Assembly: GCF_008312885.1 (NCBI RefSeq)
Contig: NZ_VSSO01000001.1
Location: forward strand, 806,001 to 870,000
Source of the DNA: Lolliginicoccus suaedae
Lineage (GTDB): Bacteria > Actinomycetota > Actinomycetes > Mycobacteriales > Mycobacteriaceae
DNA: 64,000 nucleotides
Direction: 5' to 3'
Part shown: one piece after another, positions 16,853 to 26,343 of the stretch
How the letters are laid out: the number at the start of each line of letters is the position of its first letter
How positions within the stretch are numbered: the first letter of the stretch is position 1
Translations under genes and position numbers: made by a program
The notes under the pieces: model-generated
Told to the model about the DNA's origin: nothing
Database searches by the model: none
What the model saw: only the letters and a program-made list of their open reading frames with translations

Positions 16853-17542
16853 ATGACCACTGGCACAGGATCCACTGACGTCCACCGCCGCGCCGCCATC
16901 CACGCGGCCCTCGCCGACCCGGCCCGCGTCCGCATCACCGATCTCCTCTCCACCAGCGACCAATCGCCCACCGAGCTCCAGCACGCCCTCGGCATGTCGT
17001 CCAACCTGCTCGCCCACCACCTCAAGACCCTCGCCGCCGCCGCACTCATCCACAAGCACCGCTCCGAGGCCGACCGCCGCCGCGCCTACTGGACCCTCGA
17101 CACCGACGCGCTCGACCACCTGCTCCCCCGCGCCGCGCGCACCACCGAGCGCATCGTCTTCCTCTGCACACACAACTCGGCCCGCTCCCAGCTCGCCGCC
17201 GCGCTCTGGGCCCAGCACAGCACTATCCCCGCCACCTCGGCAGGAACCCGCCCCGCCCCGACCATCCACCCCGGAACCCTCGCAGCCGCGCAGCGCCACC
17301 ACATCCCCCTCCGTCCCCAGCAGCCCCAGCGCCTCGACCTCGCCGACGGGGACACGCTCATCGCGGTCTGCGACAACGCCCACGAGGAACTCGATCCCAC
17401 CGTGCCCCGCGCGCACTGGTCCATCCCGGACCCCGCCCGCACCGGCACCGACACCGACTTCGACACCGCCATCACCGAGCTCGCCACCCGCATCACCCGC
17501 ACAGCCCCCCACTACCAGGCCACACCAAGGAGCACGCCATGA
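16853..17542 (+). CDS. ArsR repressor - low-molecular-weight arsenate reductase fusion
   Basis: The 229-residue protein joins an ArsR winged-helix domain (about 1-95; A-L-A-D-P-A-R-V-R-I, recognition helix region M-S-S-N-L-L-A-H-H-L-K-T-L, then beta-wing residues) to a low-molecular-weight phosphatase fold arsenate reductase (about 98-215) with the P-loop C-T-H-N-S-A-R-S (Cys105, Arg111). The first part would sense arsenite or other metalloids and control its own promoter; the second would reduce arsenate. I see no obvious metal-binding Cys pair in the recognition helix, so the sensing site is unclear. The last bases overlap the next ATG (ATGA). Confidence 0.88.
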   Translation: MTTGTGSTDVHRRAAIHAALADPARVRITDLLSTSDQSPTELQHALGMSSNLLAHHLKTLAAAALIHKHRSEADRRRAYWTLDTDALDHLLPRAARTTERIVFLCTHNSARSQLAAALWAQHSTIPATSAGTRPAPTIHPGTLAAAQRHHIPLRPQQPQRLDLADGDTLIAVCDNAHEELDPTVPRAHWSIPDPARTGTDTDFDTAITELATRITRTAPHYQATPRSTP

Positions 17543-18201
17543 GCACCCCCACCGACTACCGCCGCCGCGACCTCTCCATGGACCACCACATCGCCCTCAA
17601 GTCGGCCGCCACCCGCCTCGCCGAGCACTTCACCGGCATCTTCGGCACCGAGACCATCGACCGGTTCCTCCACACCTCCTACGAGCAGTTCGCCGGCAAG
17701 GCCACCGTCCCCAACTTCCTGCCCCTGCTCGCCGAGCGCTTCGCCAAGCAGCGCCTCACCGCCCTCGCCCGCGTCGAGGGACACCACCACGACGGCAAGC
17801 CCACCGTGCTGTTCCTGTGCACCCACAACGCCGGACGCTCCCAGATGGCGCTCGGCTACTTCCAGCACCTCGCCGGAGACCACGCCACCGCCTGGTCCGG
17901 CGGCTCCGAGCCCGGAACCGAGATCAACCCCGCCGCGATCGATGCCATGGCCGAGATCGGCATCGACATCACCACCGAGTACCCCAAGCCGTGGACCGAC
18001 GAGATTGTCCAGGCCGCCGACGTCATCATCACCATGGGCTGCGGCGACGCCTGCCCCATATTCCCCGGCCGCCGCTACGAGGAATGGACCCTCGACGACC
18101 CCGCCGGGCTCACTGTCGCCGACATCCGCCCCATCCGCGACCAGATCGAGCAGCGCGTCCGCGCCCTCCTCGCCGAGCTCGCGGTGCCCGCACAGGGGTG
18201 A
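17539..18201 (+). CDS. arsC: Arsenate reductase (LMW phosphatase type) with N-terminal helical extension
   Basis: The 220-residue protein has an N-terminal all-helical extension (about 1-85; related to the helical domain found ahead of ArsC in actinobacteria), followed by the reductase domain with P-loop C-T-H-N-A-G-R-S (Cys94, Arg100), then M-G-C-G-D-A-C-P. Related actinobacterial enzymes use mycothiol/mycoredoxin or thioredoxin for reduction of As(V) to As(III); mshC is present in this window, but the electron donor here is not proven. Start ATG 17539 overlaps the previous stop, so the two are translated together. No arsenite efflux gene follows; a GC repeat array and palindrome come next. 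Confidence 0.88.
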   Translation: MSTPTDYRRRDLSMDHHIALKSAATRLAEHFTGIFGTETIDRFLHTSYEQFAGKATVPNFLPLLAERFAKQRLTALARVEGHHHDGKPTVLFLCTHNAGRSQMALGYFQHLAGDHATAWSGGSEPGTEINPAAIDAMAEIGIDITTEYPKPWTDEIVQAADVIITMGCGDACPIFPGRRYEEWTLDDPAGLTVADIRPIRDQIEQRVRALLAELAVPAQG

Positions 18202-18205
18202 GCTG

Positions 18206-18303
18206 GGTCCGGGCCGCTGGGTCCGGGCCGGTGGTTCCGGGCCGGTGGTTCCGGGCCGGTGGTTCCGGGCCGGTGGTTCCGGGCCGCTAGGTCCGGGCCG
18301 CTA
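18206..18303. repeat. Seven tandem 14-bp GC-rich repeats
   Basis: Seven consecutive units of the form G(G/T)TCCGGGCCG(G/C)T(G/A) fill 18206-18303, starting 4 bases after the arsC stop. Units 3-5 are identical; the others differ at one to three positions. There are no spacers, so it is a simple tandem array. The last base is shared with the following 41-bp palindrome. Confidence 0.9.
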
Positions 18304-18343
18304 GTGGAAACTTTTCCCGCTCTCAGCGGGAAAAGTTTCCACT
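18303..18343. repeat. 41-bp dispersed palindrome, copy A
   Basis: AGTGGAAACTTTTCCCGCT and its exact reverse complement flank a 3-base loop (CTC). It lies between the convergent arsC and permease genes. Near-identical copies occur at 19679, 20689 and 53351. In this position it could also act as a bidirectional terminator. Confidence 0.92.
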
Positions 18344-18383
18344 GTCAATCGGTCATGGGTTGCCGCCGCAGCACTGCGGCGGG

Positions 18384-19622
18384 CTACGAGGCACCGATCT
18401 GTCGCCGCACCACGTACACCGCGGCCCCCAGCGCTTGAACCACCAGGCCAGCCACCACTGAGGCCAGCGGCAGCGCGAGACCGAGGACCACGCACCCCAC
18501 CGCGCCCAGCAGCGGAATCACCCGGGCCCGCGCCGACCGATCCAGCGTCCAGGCCGACGCATTGGCCACCAGGTAGTAGAACAGCACCGCGAACGCCGAG
18601 AACCCGATCGCCCCCCGCACATCGAGCAGCAGCACGAGCACCACGACCGCGATGCCTACCGCCAGCTCCGCCCGGTGCGGCACCCCGAACCGCGGATGCA
18701 CCGCAGCCAGCGCCGAGGGAAGATGACCGTCGCGTGCCATCGCGAGAACCGTCCGCGAGACCCCGAGCAGCAGTGACAGCAATGCGCCCGCGACCGCGAC
18801 CACAGCGCCAGCGCGCACCACCGCTTCCGCGCCCGGCACCGATCCCACGGCCTGGGCCAGCGGATCAATCGCGCCGGCCACTCCCTCCGGGCCCAGAGCA
18901 GAAATCACAGCCACCGCTACCAGGAGGTATACGCCCAACGTGATCGCCAGCGCCCACCCGATCGCTCGCGGAATGGTCCTGGCAGGGTCGCGTACCTCCT
19001 CGCCCAGCGTCGCGATCCGCGCATAGCCCGCGAACGCGAAGAACAACAGCCCCGCTGCCTGCAGGATGCCACCCAGGCCGCCGCTCTCGGCACCAGTCCA
19101 GGGCCAGGCAGGGCCACCCGCGCCCGCCAGCGCGATCACCACCACTCCTAGCAGCACTAGCAGCACGAACGTCACCATCAGCCGGGCCGCGCGCGCAGAC
19201 TTCTGCACACCCGCATAGTTCACCGCCGTCACCACAAGCACCGTCAGCACCGCGATGGCAGTGGCATTGCCCGGCCACGCGTAGGCACCGACCGTCATCG
19301 CCATCGCCGCGCACGAGGCTGTCTTCCCGACGACGAAGCCCCAGCCCGCGAGATAGCCCCAGAATGGGCCCAGCCGCTCCCGCCCATAGACATATGTGCC
19401 ACCCGACTCGGGATGCACCGCGGCCAGTCGCGCCGACGAGCGCGCATTGCAATACGCCACCACCGCAGCGATGGCCAAGGCGACCAGCAACCAATCGCCC
19501 GCAGCCGCCGAAGCAGGCCCCAGGGCCGCGAAGATGCCCGCGCCCACCATCGCGGCGAGGCCCACCACTACCGAATCCACCACGCCCAGCGACCGCGAGA
19601 GCCGCGCATCCCCCATGCCCAT
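18384..19622 (-). CDS. APC superfamily amino acid permease
   Basis: The 412-residue protein has about 12 hydrophobic helices and the typical first helices of the amino acid-polyamine-organocation family (V-D-S-V-V-V-G-L-A-A-M-V-G-A-G-I-F, then H-P-E-S-G-G-T-Y-V-Y-G). These positions form the backbone of the substrate site in APC transporters. It presumably exchanges or imports an amino acid or amine with protons; substrate unknown. Starts are possible at GTG 19631, ATG 19622 and ATG 19616; none has a clear ribosome site. It converges on arsC across the repeat array and is divergent from the DUF559 gene. Confidence 0.85.
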   Translation of the reverse strand: MGMGDARLSRSLGVVDSVVVGLAAMVGAGIFAALGPASAAAGDWLLVALAIAAVVAYCNARSSARLAAVHPESGGTYVYGRERLGPFWGYLAGWGFVVGKTASCAAMAMTVGAYAWPGNATAIAVLTVLVVTAVNYAGVQKSARAARLMVTFVLLVLLGVVVIALAGAGGPAWPWTGAESGGLGGILQAAGLLFFAFAGYARIATLGEEVRDPARTIPRAIGWALAITLGVYLLVAVAVISALGPEGVAGAIDPLAQAVGSVPGAEAVVRAGAVVAVAGALLSLLLGVSRTVLAMARDGHLPSALAAVHPRFGVPHRAELAVGIAVVVLVLLLDVRGAIGFSAFAVLFYYLVANASAWTLDRSARARVIPLLGAVGCVVLGLALPLASVVAGLVVQALGAAVYVVRRQIGAS

Positions 19623-19678
19623 GCGCAACACGCTAGTGCGTGAGCAGCGTTGCCTCCCGCGCGGGCGGGCCTACCGCC

Positions 19679-19719
19679 AGTGGAAACTTTTCCCGCTCTG
19701 AGCGGGAAAAGTTTCCACT
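19679..19719. repeat. 41-bp dispersed palindrome, copy B
   Basis: The same 19-base arms as copy A, with loop CTG. It lies in the divergent spacer between the permease and DUF559 starts, so it cannot serve as a terminator for either gene. It also shares flanking bases with copy C (ACCGCC before and GCAAAGC shortly after), beyond the palindrome itself. Confidence 0.92.
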
Positions 19720-19788
19720 CGCAAAGCGCGATGGCCGCCAAAACGCGCGCAACGGAACCAACCCGCCCCGTTGCGCGTCCAAGCATGC

Positions 19789-20667
19789 ATGCTTCCCAGG
19801 AAGGTCCTTCATGCACTGGCCCGCCACGATGGGGTGATCGCCAGGTCTCGCGCGCTCGAGCTCGGCATGTCCCGGCACCAGATCGATGGCCACGTCGCCA
19901 TCGGCGAGTGGCGCTGCCTCCAGGCCGGGATCTATATCGCGGCGGACCGGCCCGTGACCGCAGCGGCCAGGCTGCGGGCCGCTGTGCTCGCGGCAGGGCC
20001 GGGAGCGGTTGCGCGGGGCCAGTCCGCTGCCTGGTGGCACCGTATTCTCGACCACCCGCCCACGACTCACCTGGTGGCGATCCCACAAAACCGGCGTGCG
20101 CGCATCCGCGATGCCAGCGTGCTGCGCCGCGATGTCCCGGCCACCGACCGGACCCGGGTCCGGGGAGTCGCCGTCATCTCCCGCGAACTGGCGATTCTCG
20201 AAACCGCTGTCGCGGAACCCCGCGGCACTGTTTTCCTTGATCGCGCGCTTCAGCGCCACACTTTGCTGCCGACACTGATAAAGGCCCATGAGCGAAACAT
20301 GCCCCGGCGCGGCGGTGCCCGAGCGGACCGGATGCTGGCCATCGCCGCGATCGGAGGAGCCTCGGAAGCGGAACGGATGCTTGTGCGGGCCCTGCGCGGG
20401 AGCGGCATCACCGGCTGGCGGTTGCACGTTCGCGCCCACGGATTCGAGATCGATCTCGCGTTCGAGCGCGAACGGGTCGCGGTCGAGGTGGATGGGTGGG
20501 CGTGGCACCGGGACGCGAAGCGTTTCGCCCGCGATCTGCAGCGGCAGAACATCCTGGTCAACGCGGGCTGGCACATACTGCGATTCGATTGGCACCGCCT
20601 CTCCGATGATGCGGCGGGGGTGCTCCGCGAGATCCGTGCCGCTCTCGCGCACCGGAGGCCTGGCTAG
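19789..20667 (+). CDS. DUF559 (Vsr-like PD-(D/E)xK nuclease fold) protein with AbiEi-like N-terminal domain
   Basis: The protein has 292 residues from ATG 19789 (an in-frame TTG lies at 19771; neither start has a clear ribosome site). The N-terminal 60 residues look like a winged helix of the AbiEi antitoxin type (V-L-H-A-L-A-R-H-D-G-V-I-A-R-S-R-A-L). The C-terminal 100 residues match DUF559: S-E-A-E-R-M-L, then F-E-I-D-L-A-F and V-A-V-E-V-D-G-W, the acidic residues of a PD-(D/E)xK nuclease core, then L-R-F-D-W. Such proteins are common in actinobacteria, with no settled role. The gene is bracketed by palindrome copies B and C. Confidence 0.75.
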   Translation: MLPRKVLHALARHDGVIARSRALELGMSRHQIDGHVAIGEWRCLQAGIYIAADRPVTAAARLRAAVLAAGPGAVARGQSAAWWHRILDHPPTTHLVAIPQNRRARIRDASVLRRDVPATDRTRVRGVAVISRELAILETAVAEPRGTVFLDRALQRHTLLPTLIKAHERNMPRRGGARADRMLAIAAIGGASEAERMLVRALRGSGITGWRLHVRAHGFEIDLAFERERVAVEVDGWAWHRDAKRFARDLQRQNILVNAGWHILRFDWHRLSDDAAGVLREIRAALAHRRPG

Positions 20668-20688
20668 CCCCGCCCGATGCCCACCGCC

Positions 20689-20729
20689 AGTGGAAACTTT
20701 TCCCGCTCTGAGCGGGAAAAGTTTCCACT
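20689..20729. repeat. 41-bp dispersed palindrome, copy C
   Basis: Identical in arms and loop to copy B. It begins 22 bases after the DUF559 stop and precedes the convergent patatin stop at 20776. Together with copy B it encloses the DUF559 gene in a unit of about 1.05 kb. Confidence 0.92.
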
Positions 20730-20775
20730 GGCAAAGCAGCGAAGCCAACCGAAGCCAGGAACCCAGCGAGCCGCG

Positions 20776-21735
20776 CTACACCCCGAGCATGTCGTGCATG
20801 GCCACGGCGCCGAGGTGCACGGCTTCGCGGTATCCGCCGAGGTGCTTGGGGTGTCGGATGACCCGCTCGGCCCCATCGGGCGGCCGGACCTCGAGGATAT
20901 GCGGCGAGAGATCGGGGGTGGTGCTGTGCTGGTGCAGGATGTCGTTGTCCGCAGTCTCCTGCTCGTAGCGGTCGAGCCAGGCAGGCAGTGCCCCGGGGGC
21001 GCGGCGGCCCAGCCAGGCCCGCATGAACGCGCGCTGGTGGGCGGGGATGCCGGAGGGCGTGGTGCTCGCTGGGGTGGTGCGAAGCACGAGGATGTGGGTC
21101 GCGCCGTGGGCGATCGCGGTTCGGTATGGGATCGGCTCGGCCACGCCGGCGTCGACGTAGCGGTGCCCGTCGATGGGAATCGGTGGGGCGCCGAGCAGTA
21201 CGAGGTTCGCGGTGGCAGCGAGGGCTCGCTGCAGGCTTGCGATGTCGGTGATGCAGGGGCGCAGGTCCACGGCGAGGCCGGTGTCCGCGTCGGTCGCGAT
21301 GGGGTGGAACCTGGCGGCGTTGTCGAGAACGCGCTGGTAGTCGAGGGGGATGATGCGCGTGTAGACGGTGCGCGCGAGGTGGTGGGTGTCCACGATGGCG
21401 CCGGGCCCGAGGATGTTGCGTGGTCGCCAGAGGTGCGGGATCACGGCCGGGTCGGAGTAGGCGGCGGCACCGAGCCCGGCTTGGTCGGCGAGCGCCCAGG
21501 CAGCGTTGAACGCTCCGGCGGAGGATCCGTAGAGGGCGTCGAAGCTCGGGAGGCAGCGGTGCGCGTCGAGGGCGGTGAGCATGCCCGCGGAGTAGGCGCC
21601 GCGGGGTCCGCCTCCCTCGATGGCGAGGGCGAGGCGATGGTTGTCGCGGTGGCCTGCTCGGCGGCGGTCGAGCAGTTCGAGGACGGGGTGCCTGCTAGGT
21701 GCCGGCGTCACCGGGCCAGTGTGGCACTCCCCCAC
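20776..21735 (-). CDS. Patatin-like phospholipase family protein
   Basis: The protein has 319 residues, with the patatin oxyanion motif E-G-G-G-P-R-G (about 39-45), the nucleophile elbow G-S-S-A-G and the catalytic Asp in D-A-G-V-A-E-P: a complete Ser-Asp dyad. Members hydrolyse acyl esters of phospholipids or neutral lipids. There is no signal peptide, so it is probably cytoplasmic or membrane-associated. The start is GTG 21735 or GTG 21711. It follows trmI on the same strand with a gap of only 36 bases, so the two may share a transcript. Confidence 0.85.
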   Translation of the reverse strand: MGECHTGPVTPAPSRHPVLELLDRRRAGHRDNHRLALAIEGGGPRGAYSAGMLTALDAHRCLPSFDALYGSSAGAFNAAWALADQAGLGAAAYSDPAVIPHLWRPRNILGPGAIVDTHHLARTVYTRIIPLDYQRVLDNAARFHPIATDADTGLAVDLRPCITDIASLQRALAATANLVLLGAPPIPIDGHRYVDAGVAEPIPYRTAIAHGATHILVLRTTPASTTPSGIPAHQRAFMRAWLGRRAPGALPAWLDRYEQETADNDILHQHSTTPDLSPHILEVRPPDGAERVIRHPKHLGGYREAVHLGAVAMHDMLGV

Positions 21736-21771
21736 GATCGGTTCGCGGCCGGGGCGTACGGTGCCGCCTGG

Positions 21772-23573
<1,802 letters not shown>

Positions 23574-23576
23574 GAG

Positions 23577-24179
23577 CTAGCGCTGCGCGGTAGCGAGCGC
23601 GTCGATGAGCCTCTTGCTGCGGGCGCTCATATCGGCGGCGGTCTGGTCAGGGTGCCGGAGCCACCAGTTGACCAGTGAGGTCACCGCGCCCATCCAGACG
23701 TCGGTGAGCGCGGAGAGGTCGTGGGGGTCGGTGATGCCGGTGGCGTCGAAGACGGTGGCGATGCCGCGGGCGGCCTGGTTGGCGATGCGTCGGCGGGCGT
23801 TGCGGACGGACTCTCCGGCTGGTCCTTCGCGGGGCGCGGACCGGTCGAAGAGCACGTTCCAGTCGTGGGGCCGGGGTTCGAGCGCGGTGAAGATGGCGTC
23901 GAGGGTGTGTTGTGCCATCTCGAGGCTGACGGTGCTGGTGATCGCGTTCTCGATGGCGTCGGCGAGGATCGTGGCGGCACGCTCGACGCAGGCGGCGTAG
24001 AGGCCATCCTTGGTGCGGAAGTAGCCGTATACGAGGGGTTTCGACACTCCGGCCTCGGTGGCGATATCGGCGAGGGACAGTCCCGCGTAGCCGACGCGGC
24101 CGATGTGCTCGGCGGCGATGTCGAGGATCTGGCGCTCCCGCTCGGGGCGAGGGACTCCTTTGGTTCCGGCTGTGGCCAT
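23577..24179 (-). CDS. TetR-family transcriptional repressor of the adjacent lipid operon
   Basis: The 200-residue protein has the TetR N-terminal helix-turn-helix (I-L-D-I-A-A-E-H-I-G-R-V-G-Y, then A-D-I-A-T-E-A-G-V-S-K-P-L-V-Y-G-Y-F) and an all-helical ligand domain. ATG 24179 is preferred over the longer open frame to 24230, because that extension would cover the promoter region. It is divergent from the fatty-acid-hydroxylase gene; the spacer holds a 29-bp inverted repeat that fits a TetR operator. It is the likely local repressor, with a hydrophobic or acyl ligand by context. Confidence 0.88.
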   Translation of the reverse strand: MATAGTKGVPRPERERQILDIAAEHIGRVGYAGLSLADIATEAGVSKPLVYGYFRTKDGLYAACVERAATILADAIENAITSTVSLEMAQHTLDAIFTALEPRPHDWNVLFDRSAPREGPAGESVRNARRRIANQAARGIATVFDATGITDPHDLSALTDVWMGAVTSLVNWWLRHPDQTAADMSARSKRLIDALATAQR

Positions 24180-24211
24180 GGTCCCATCCAAGCATTCCAG
24201 GCTGGTGGGTA

Positions 24212-24241
24212 TTGACTCGGCCTTCCTCATTTGACTAAATA
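24212..24241 (+). promoter_or_regulatory. Candidate promoter for the lipid operon
   Basis: TTGACT (24212-24217) and TAAATA (24236-24241) are separated by 18 bases, resembling a housekeeping -35/-10 pair. The -10 lies inside the inverted repeat at 24232-24260, so repressor binding there would block polymerase. The promoter itself is predicted, not proven. Confidence 0.5.
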
Positions 24242-24260
24242 GTAACTTACTACTTGGTCA
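24232..24260. promoter_or_regulatory. TetR-type operator in the divergent spacer
   Basis: TGACTAAATAGTA (24232-24244), three bases ACT, then TACTACTTGGTCA (24248-24260). The arms match at 11 of 13 positions as inverted repeats, which is the usual size and symmetry for a TetR-family site. It sits between the tetR start and the operon start and overlaps the predicted -10. Confidence 0.75.
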
Positions 24261-24276
24261 ACCAGGAGGCGCAACG

Positions 24277-25215
24277 ATGCTCCACGACATCTGGCAGCAG
24301 ATCGAGAACCCGATCCTGTATGCCTTGCCCGTGTTCGCTATCTTCATCGGCATCGAAGCGATCGCGCTGCGGCACCATCGCCACCACGAGGCCGAGCATG
24401 CCGCAGCAGGGAGCGACGCAGCAGGGCCTCGACCGCTCGGATACCTCGGCATCGATACCCGCACGAGCTTGTCCATGGGCGCGGGCGCGCTGGTGTTCAT
24501 AGCGATCTTCAAGCTGCTCACCATGGTGGCGTTCGTCTTCCTGTTCACCTACCTCGCGCCGTGGCACCTGCCGACCGATACCTGGTGGTACTGGGTCGTG
24601 CTGTTCGTGATCCTCGACATCGCGTGGTACTGCAACCATCGCTTCTCGCACCGGGTCCGTATCGGCTGGGCCGCGCACCAGGCGCACCACTCCTCGGAGT
24701 ACTTCAACCTCGGCACCGCGCTGCGGCAAAAGTGGAACCCGTGGTCCGAGGCGATCTTCTGGGCCCCGCTCCCCCTCCTCGGCTTCGCCCCCTGGACCAT
24801 CTATGTGGCGTTCGGGCTCAACCTCGTCTACCAGTTCTTCGTGCACACCGAGACGATCGGCAAGCTCCCCCGCCCGTTCGAGCTCATCCTCAATACCCCG
24901 TCGCACCACCGGGTGCACCACGGCAGCGACCCCGAGTACCTCGACAAGAACTACGGCGGCGTGCTGATCATCTGGGACCGGCTGTTCGGCACGTTCCAGG
25001 AGGAGCTGCATCGCCCCCGGTACGGGCTGACCACGCCGGTGGGCACCTACAACGTCCTCAAGCTCCAGTACGGCGAGTATGGGAAGATCCTCCGCGACGT
25101 GCGAGCGGCTCGATCCTGGCGCGACAAGCTCGGGTATATTTTCGCGCCGCCCGGGTGGCAGCCGCGCCAGGATGAACCAGCGGCCATGCATCGTGAAGAG
25201 GAGGCGAGCGCATGA
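24277..25215 (+). CDS. Fatty acid hydroxylase/sterol desaturase superfamily membrane protein
   Basis: The 312-residue membrane protein has the histidine clusters that bind the di-iron centre in this superfamily: H-R-F-S-H (about 124-128), H-Q-A-H-H-S (about 138-143) and H-R-V-H-H (about 212-216), embedded between hydrophobic helices. It would hydroxylate or desaturate a lipid or sterol with oxygen. It is the first gene of the operon controlled by the TetR site. Its stop overlaps the start of the next gene (ATGA). Confidence 0.88.
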   Translation: MLHDIWQQIENPILYALPVFAIFIGIEAIALRHHRHHEAEHAAAGSDAAGPRPLGYLGIDTRTSLSMGAGALVFIAIFKLLTMVAFVFLFTYLAPWHLPTDTWWYWVVLFVILDIAWYCNHRFSHRVRIGWAAHQAHHSSEYFNLGTALRQKWNPWSEAIFWAPLPLLGFAPWTIYVAFGLNLVYQFFVHTETIGKLPRPFELILNTPSHHRVHHGSDPEYLDKNYGGVLIIWDRLFGTFQEELHRPRYGLTTPVGTYNVLKLQYGEYGKILRDVRAARSWRDKLGYIFAPPGWQPRQDEPAAMHREEEASA

Positions 25216-26315
25216 GCACCAGCGACCCCACGACCTCGCTCCCCGGGAAAGCCCTCGCTGCGGGAACCCGGCTGCTGATCAATCATGTGGCGCCCCGCAT
25301 GGATCAACGCATGAGCTGCTCGACGCAGCCTTTCGATGAGCCCACGATGATGCGGCCACACGTGGGGTCCCGCCTCTGGGCATGGACGCACTACGGGGTG
25401 TTCCTGCCGCGGTTGCCCGAGCCCTACCGGTTCCTGAACACGATGACGTTCATCGGCGCCACCGGCACGCGATGCTTCGACAATGACTACCTCGCGATGC
25501 CCGACGCCCGCGACACCGCGACTGTCCTATCCGCGACGGCGACCGGGCCGCATCATCACTATCGGGCGTATGACGCGCGCCGCGATTGCGATTTCCGGGC
25601 TGACGGTTCCGTGCTCTCGTGGGGCGAGGATCTCACCATCACCGCAAACCATCCCCGGTACCGGGTACGGGGCCGCTACGAGCACCTCGAGGTGGACCTG
25701 GCCGTCGTCGCGACCGATCACGCTTCCTGGTTCGTGCGCACCCCGCCTTACGACCATTTCAGCCTGCTCGCCACGGTGACAGGCACGCTCACCGACGAGC
25801 GGGGAACCACGCGGATCTCGGACTTGTGCACGGTCGAGTACGCGCGATGCATGTCTCCCCAGTCGCTAGCGCCGCGGCCGCTGCCCGAGGTAGCAAAGCT
25901 CCCGGTGGACTTCTTCACCTACCAGATCATCAATCTCGATGAGAGCACGCAGCTGCTGCTCACCGATGTCCGGGCCGCGGGCGCCACCGCGTGCCGGTTG
26001 GCCCACGTGCGAACGTTCGACGGGCCCGCCGAGGTGCATGACGATGTGACCCTCGAAGTGCTGGAGCACCAGTCCGCTCCGGCCGTCGATCCGTTGGGCC
26101 GGACGATGCGTATCCCTGCGCTCATGCGATGGGCCGTGCGGAGCAACAGCGAGGTCGTGGGAGAGTTCCTGGCGAGAGTGGATTCCGAGCCGCGCTATGG
26201 CCACGGCCGCGGCTACGTCGCCGCATGCACCTATGAGGGCGACTGGCACGGCCGACGCATCGCCGCCACCGGCTACCTGGAGTGGATCGATTGCCTCCCC
26301 GAGCAGCATGCCTGA
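25212..26315 (+). CDS. Unknown conserved-looking protein in lipid operon
   Basis: The 367-residue soluble protein is coupled by ATGA overlap to the hydroxylase gene. No signal peptide or membrane helix is seen. It is rich in beta-prone segments with aromatic and His residues (A-T-G-P-H-H-H-Y-R-A-Y, D-H-A-S-W-F-V-R-T-P-P-Y-D-H-F). In outline this recalls lipocalin-like AttH/CrtC-type proteins, which bind or hydrate isoprenoids, but I cannot demonstrate that. Its place between a fatty acid hydroxylase and an SDR suggests a role with the same hydrophobic substrate. Confidence 0.6.
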   Translation: MSTSDPTTSLPGKALAAGTRLLINHVAPRMDQRMSCSTQPFDEPTMMRPHVGSRLWAWTHYGVFLPRLPEPYRFLNTMTFIGATGTRCFDNDYLAMPDARDTATVLSATATGPHHHYRAYDARRDCDFRADGSVLSWGEDLTITANHPRYRVRGRYEHLEVDLAVVATDHASWFVRTPPYDHFSLLATVTGTLTDERGTTRISDLCTVEYARCMSPQSLAPRPLPEVAKLPVDFFTYQIINLDESTQLLLTDVRAAGATACRLAHVRTFDGPAEVHDDVTLEVLEHQSAPAVDPLGRTMRIPALMRWAVRSNSEVVGEFLARVDSEPRYGHGRGYVAACTYEGDWHGRRIAATGYLEWIDCLPEQHA

Positions 26316-26343
26316 CCAGTACGAACGAAGGAGCAAGCCCGCG

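Noticed and set aside
16753-17512. N-terminal extension of the SNF2 helicase over the ars genes
   Set aside because: The minus-strand frame stays open but is the Gly/Ala/Arg-rich shadow of the ArsR-ArsC gene; family length fits ATG 16753.
18206-18343. Possible CRISPR array
   Set aside because: The 14-base units are contiguous with no unique spacers, and no cas genes lie near; the RecB-like gene with Cas4-like cysteines is a separate conserved gene.
19789-20667. AbiE-type phage defence system
   Set aside because: Only an AbiEi-like winged helix is seen, fused to DUF559; no AbiEii toxin gene is present.
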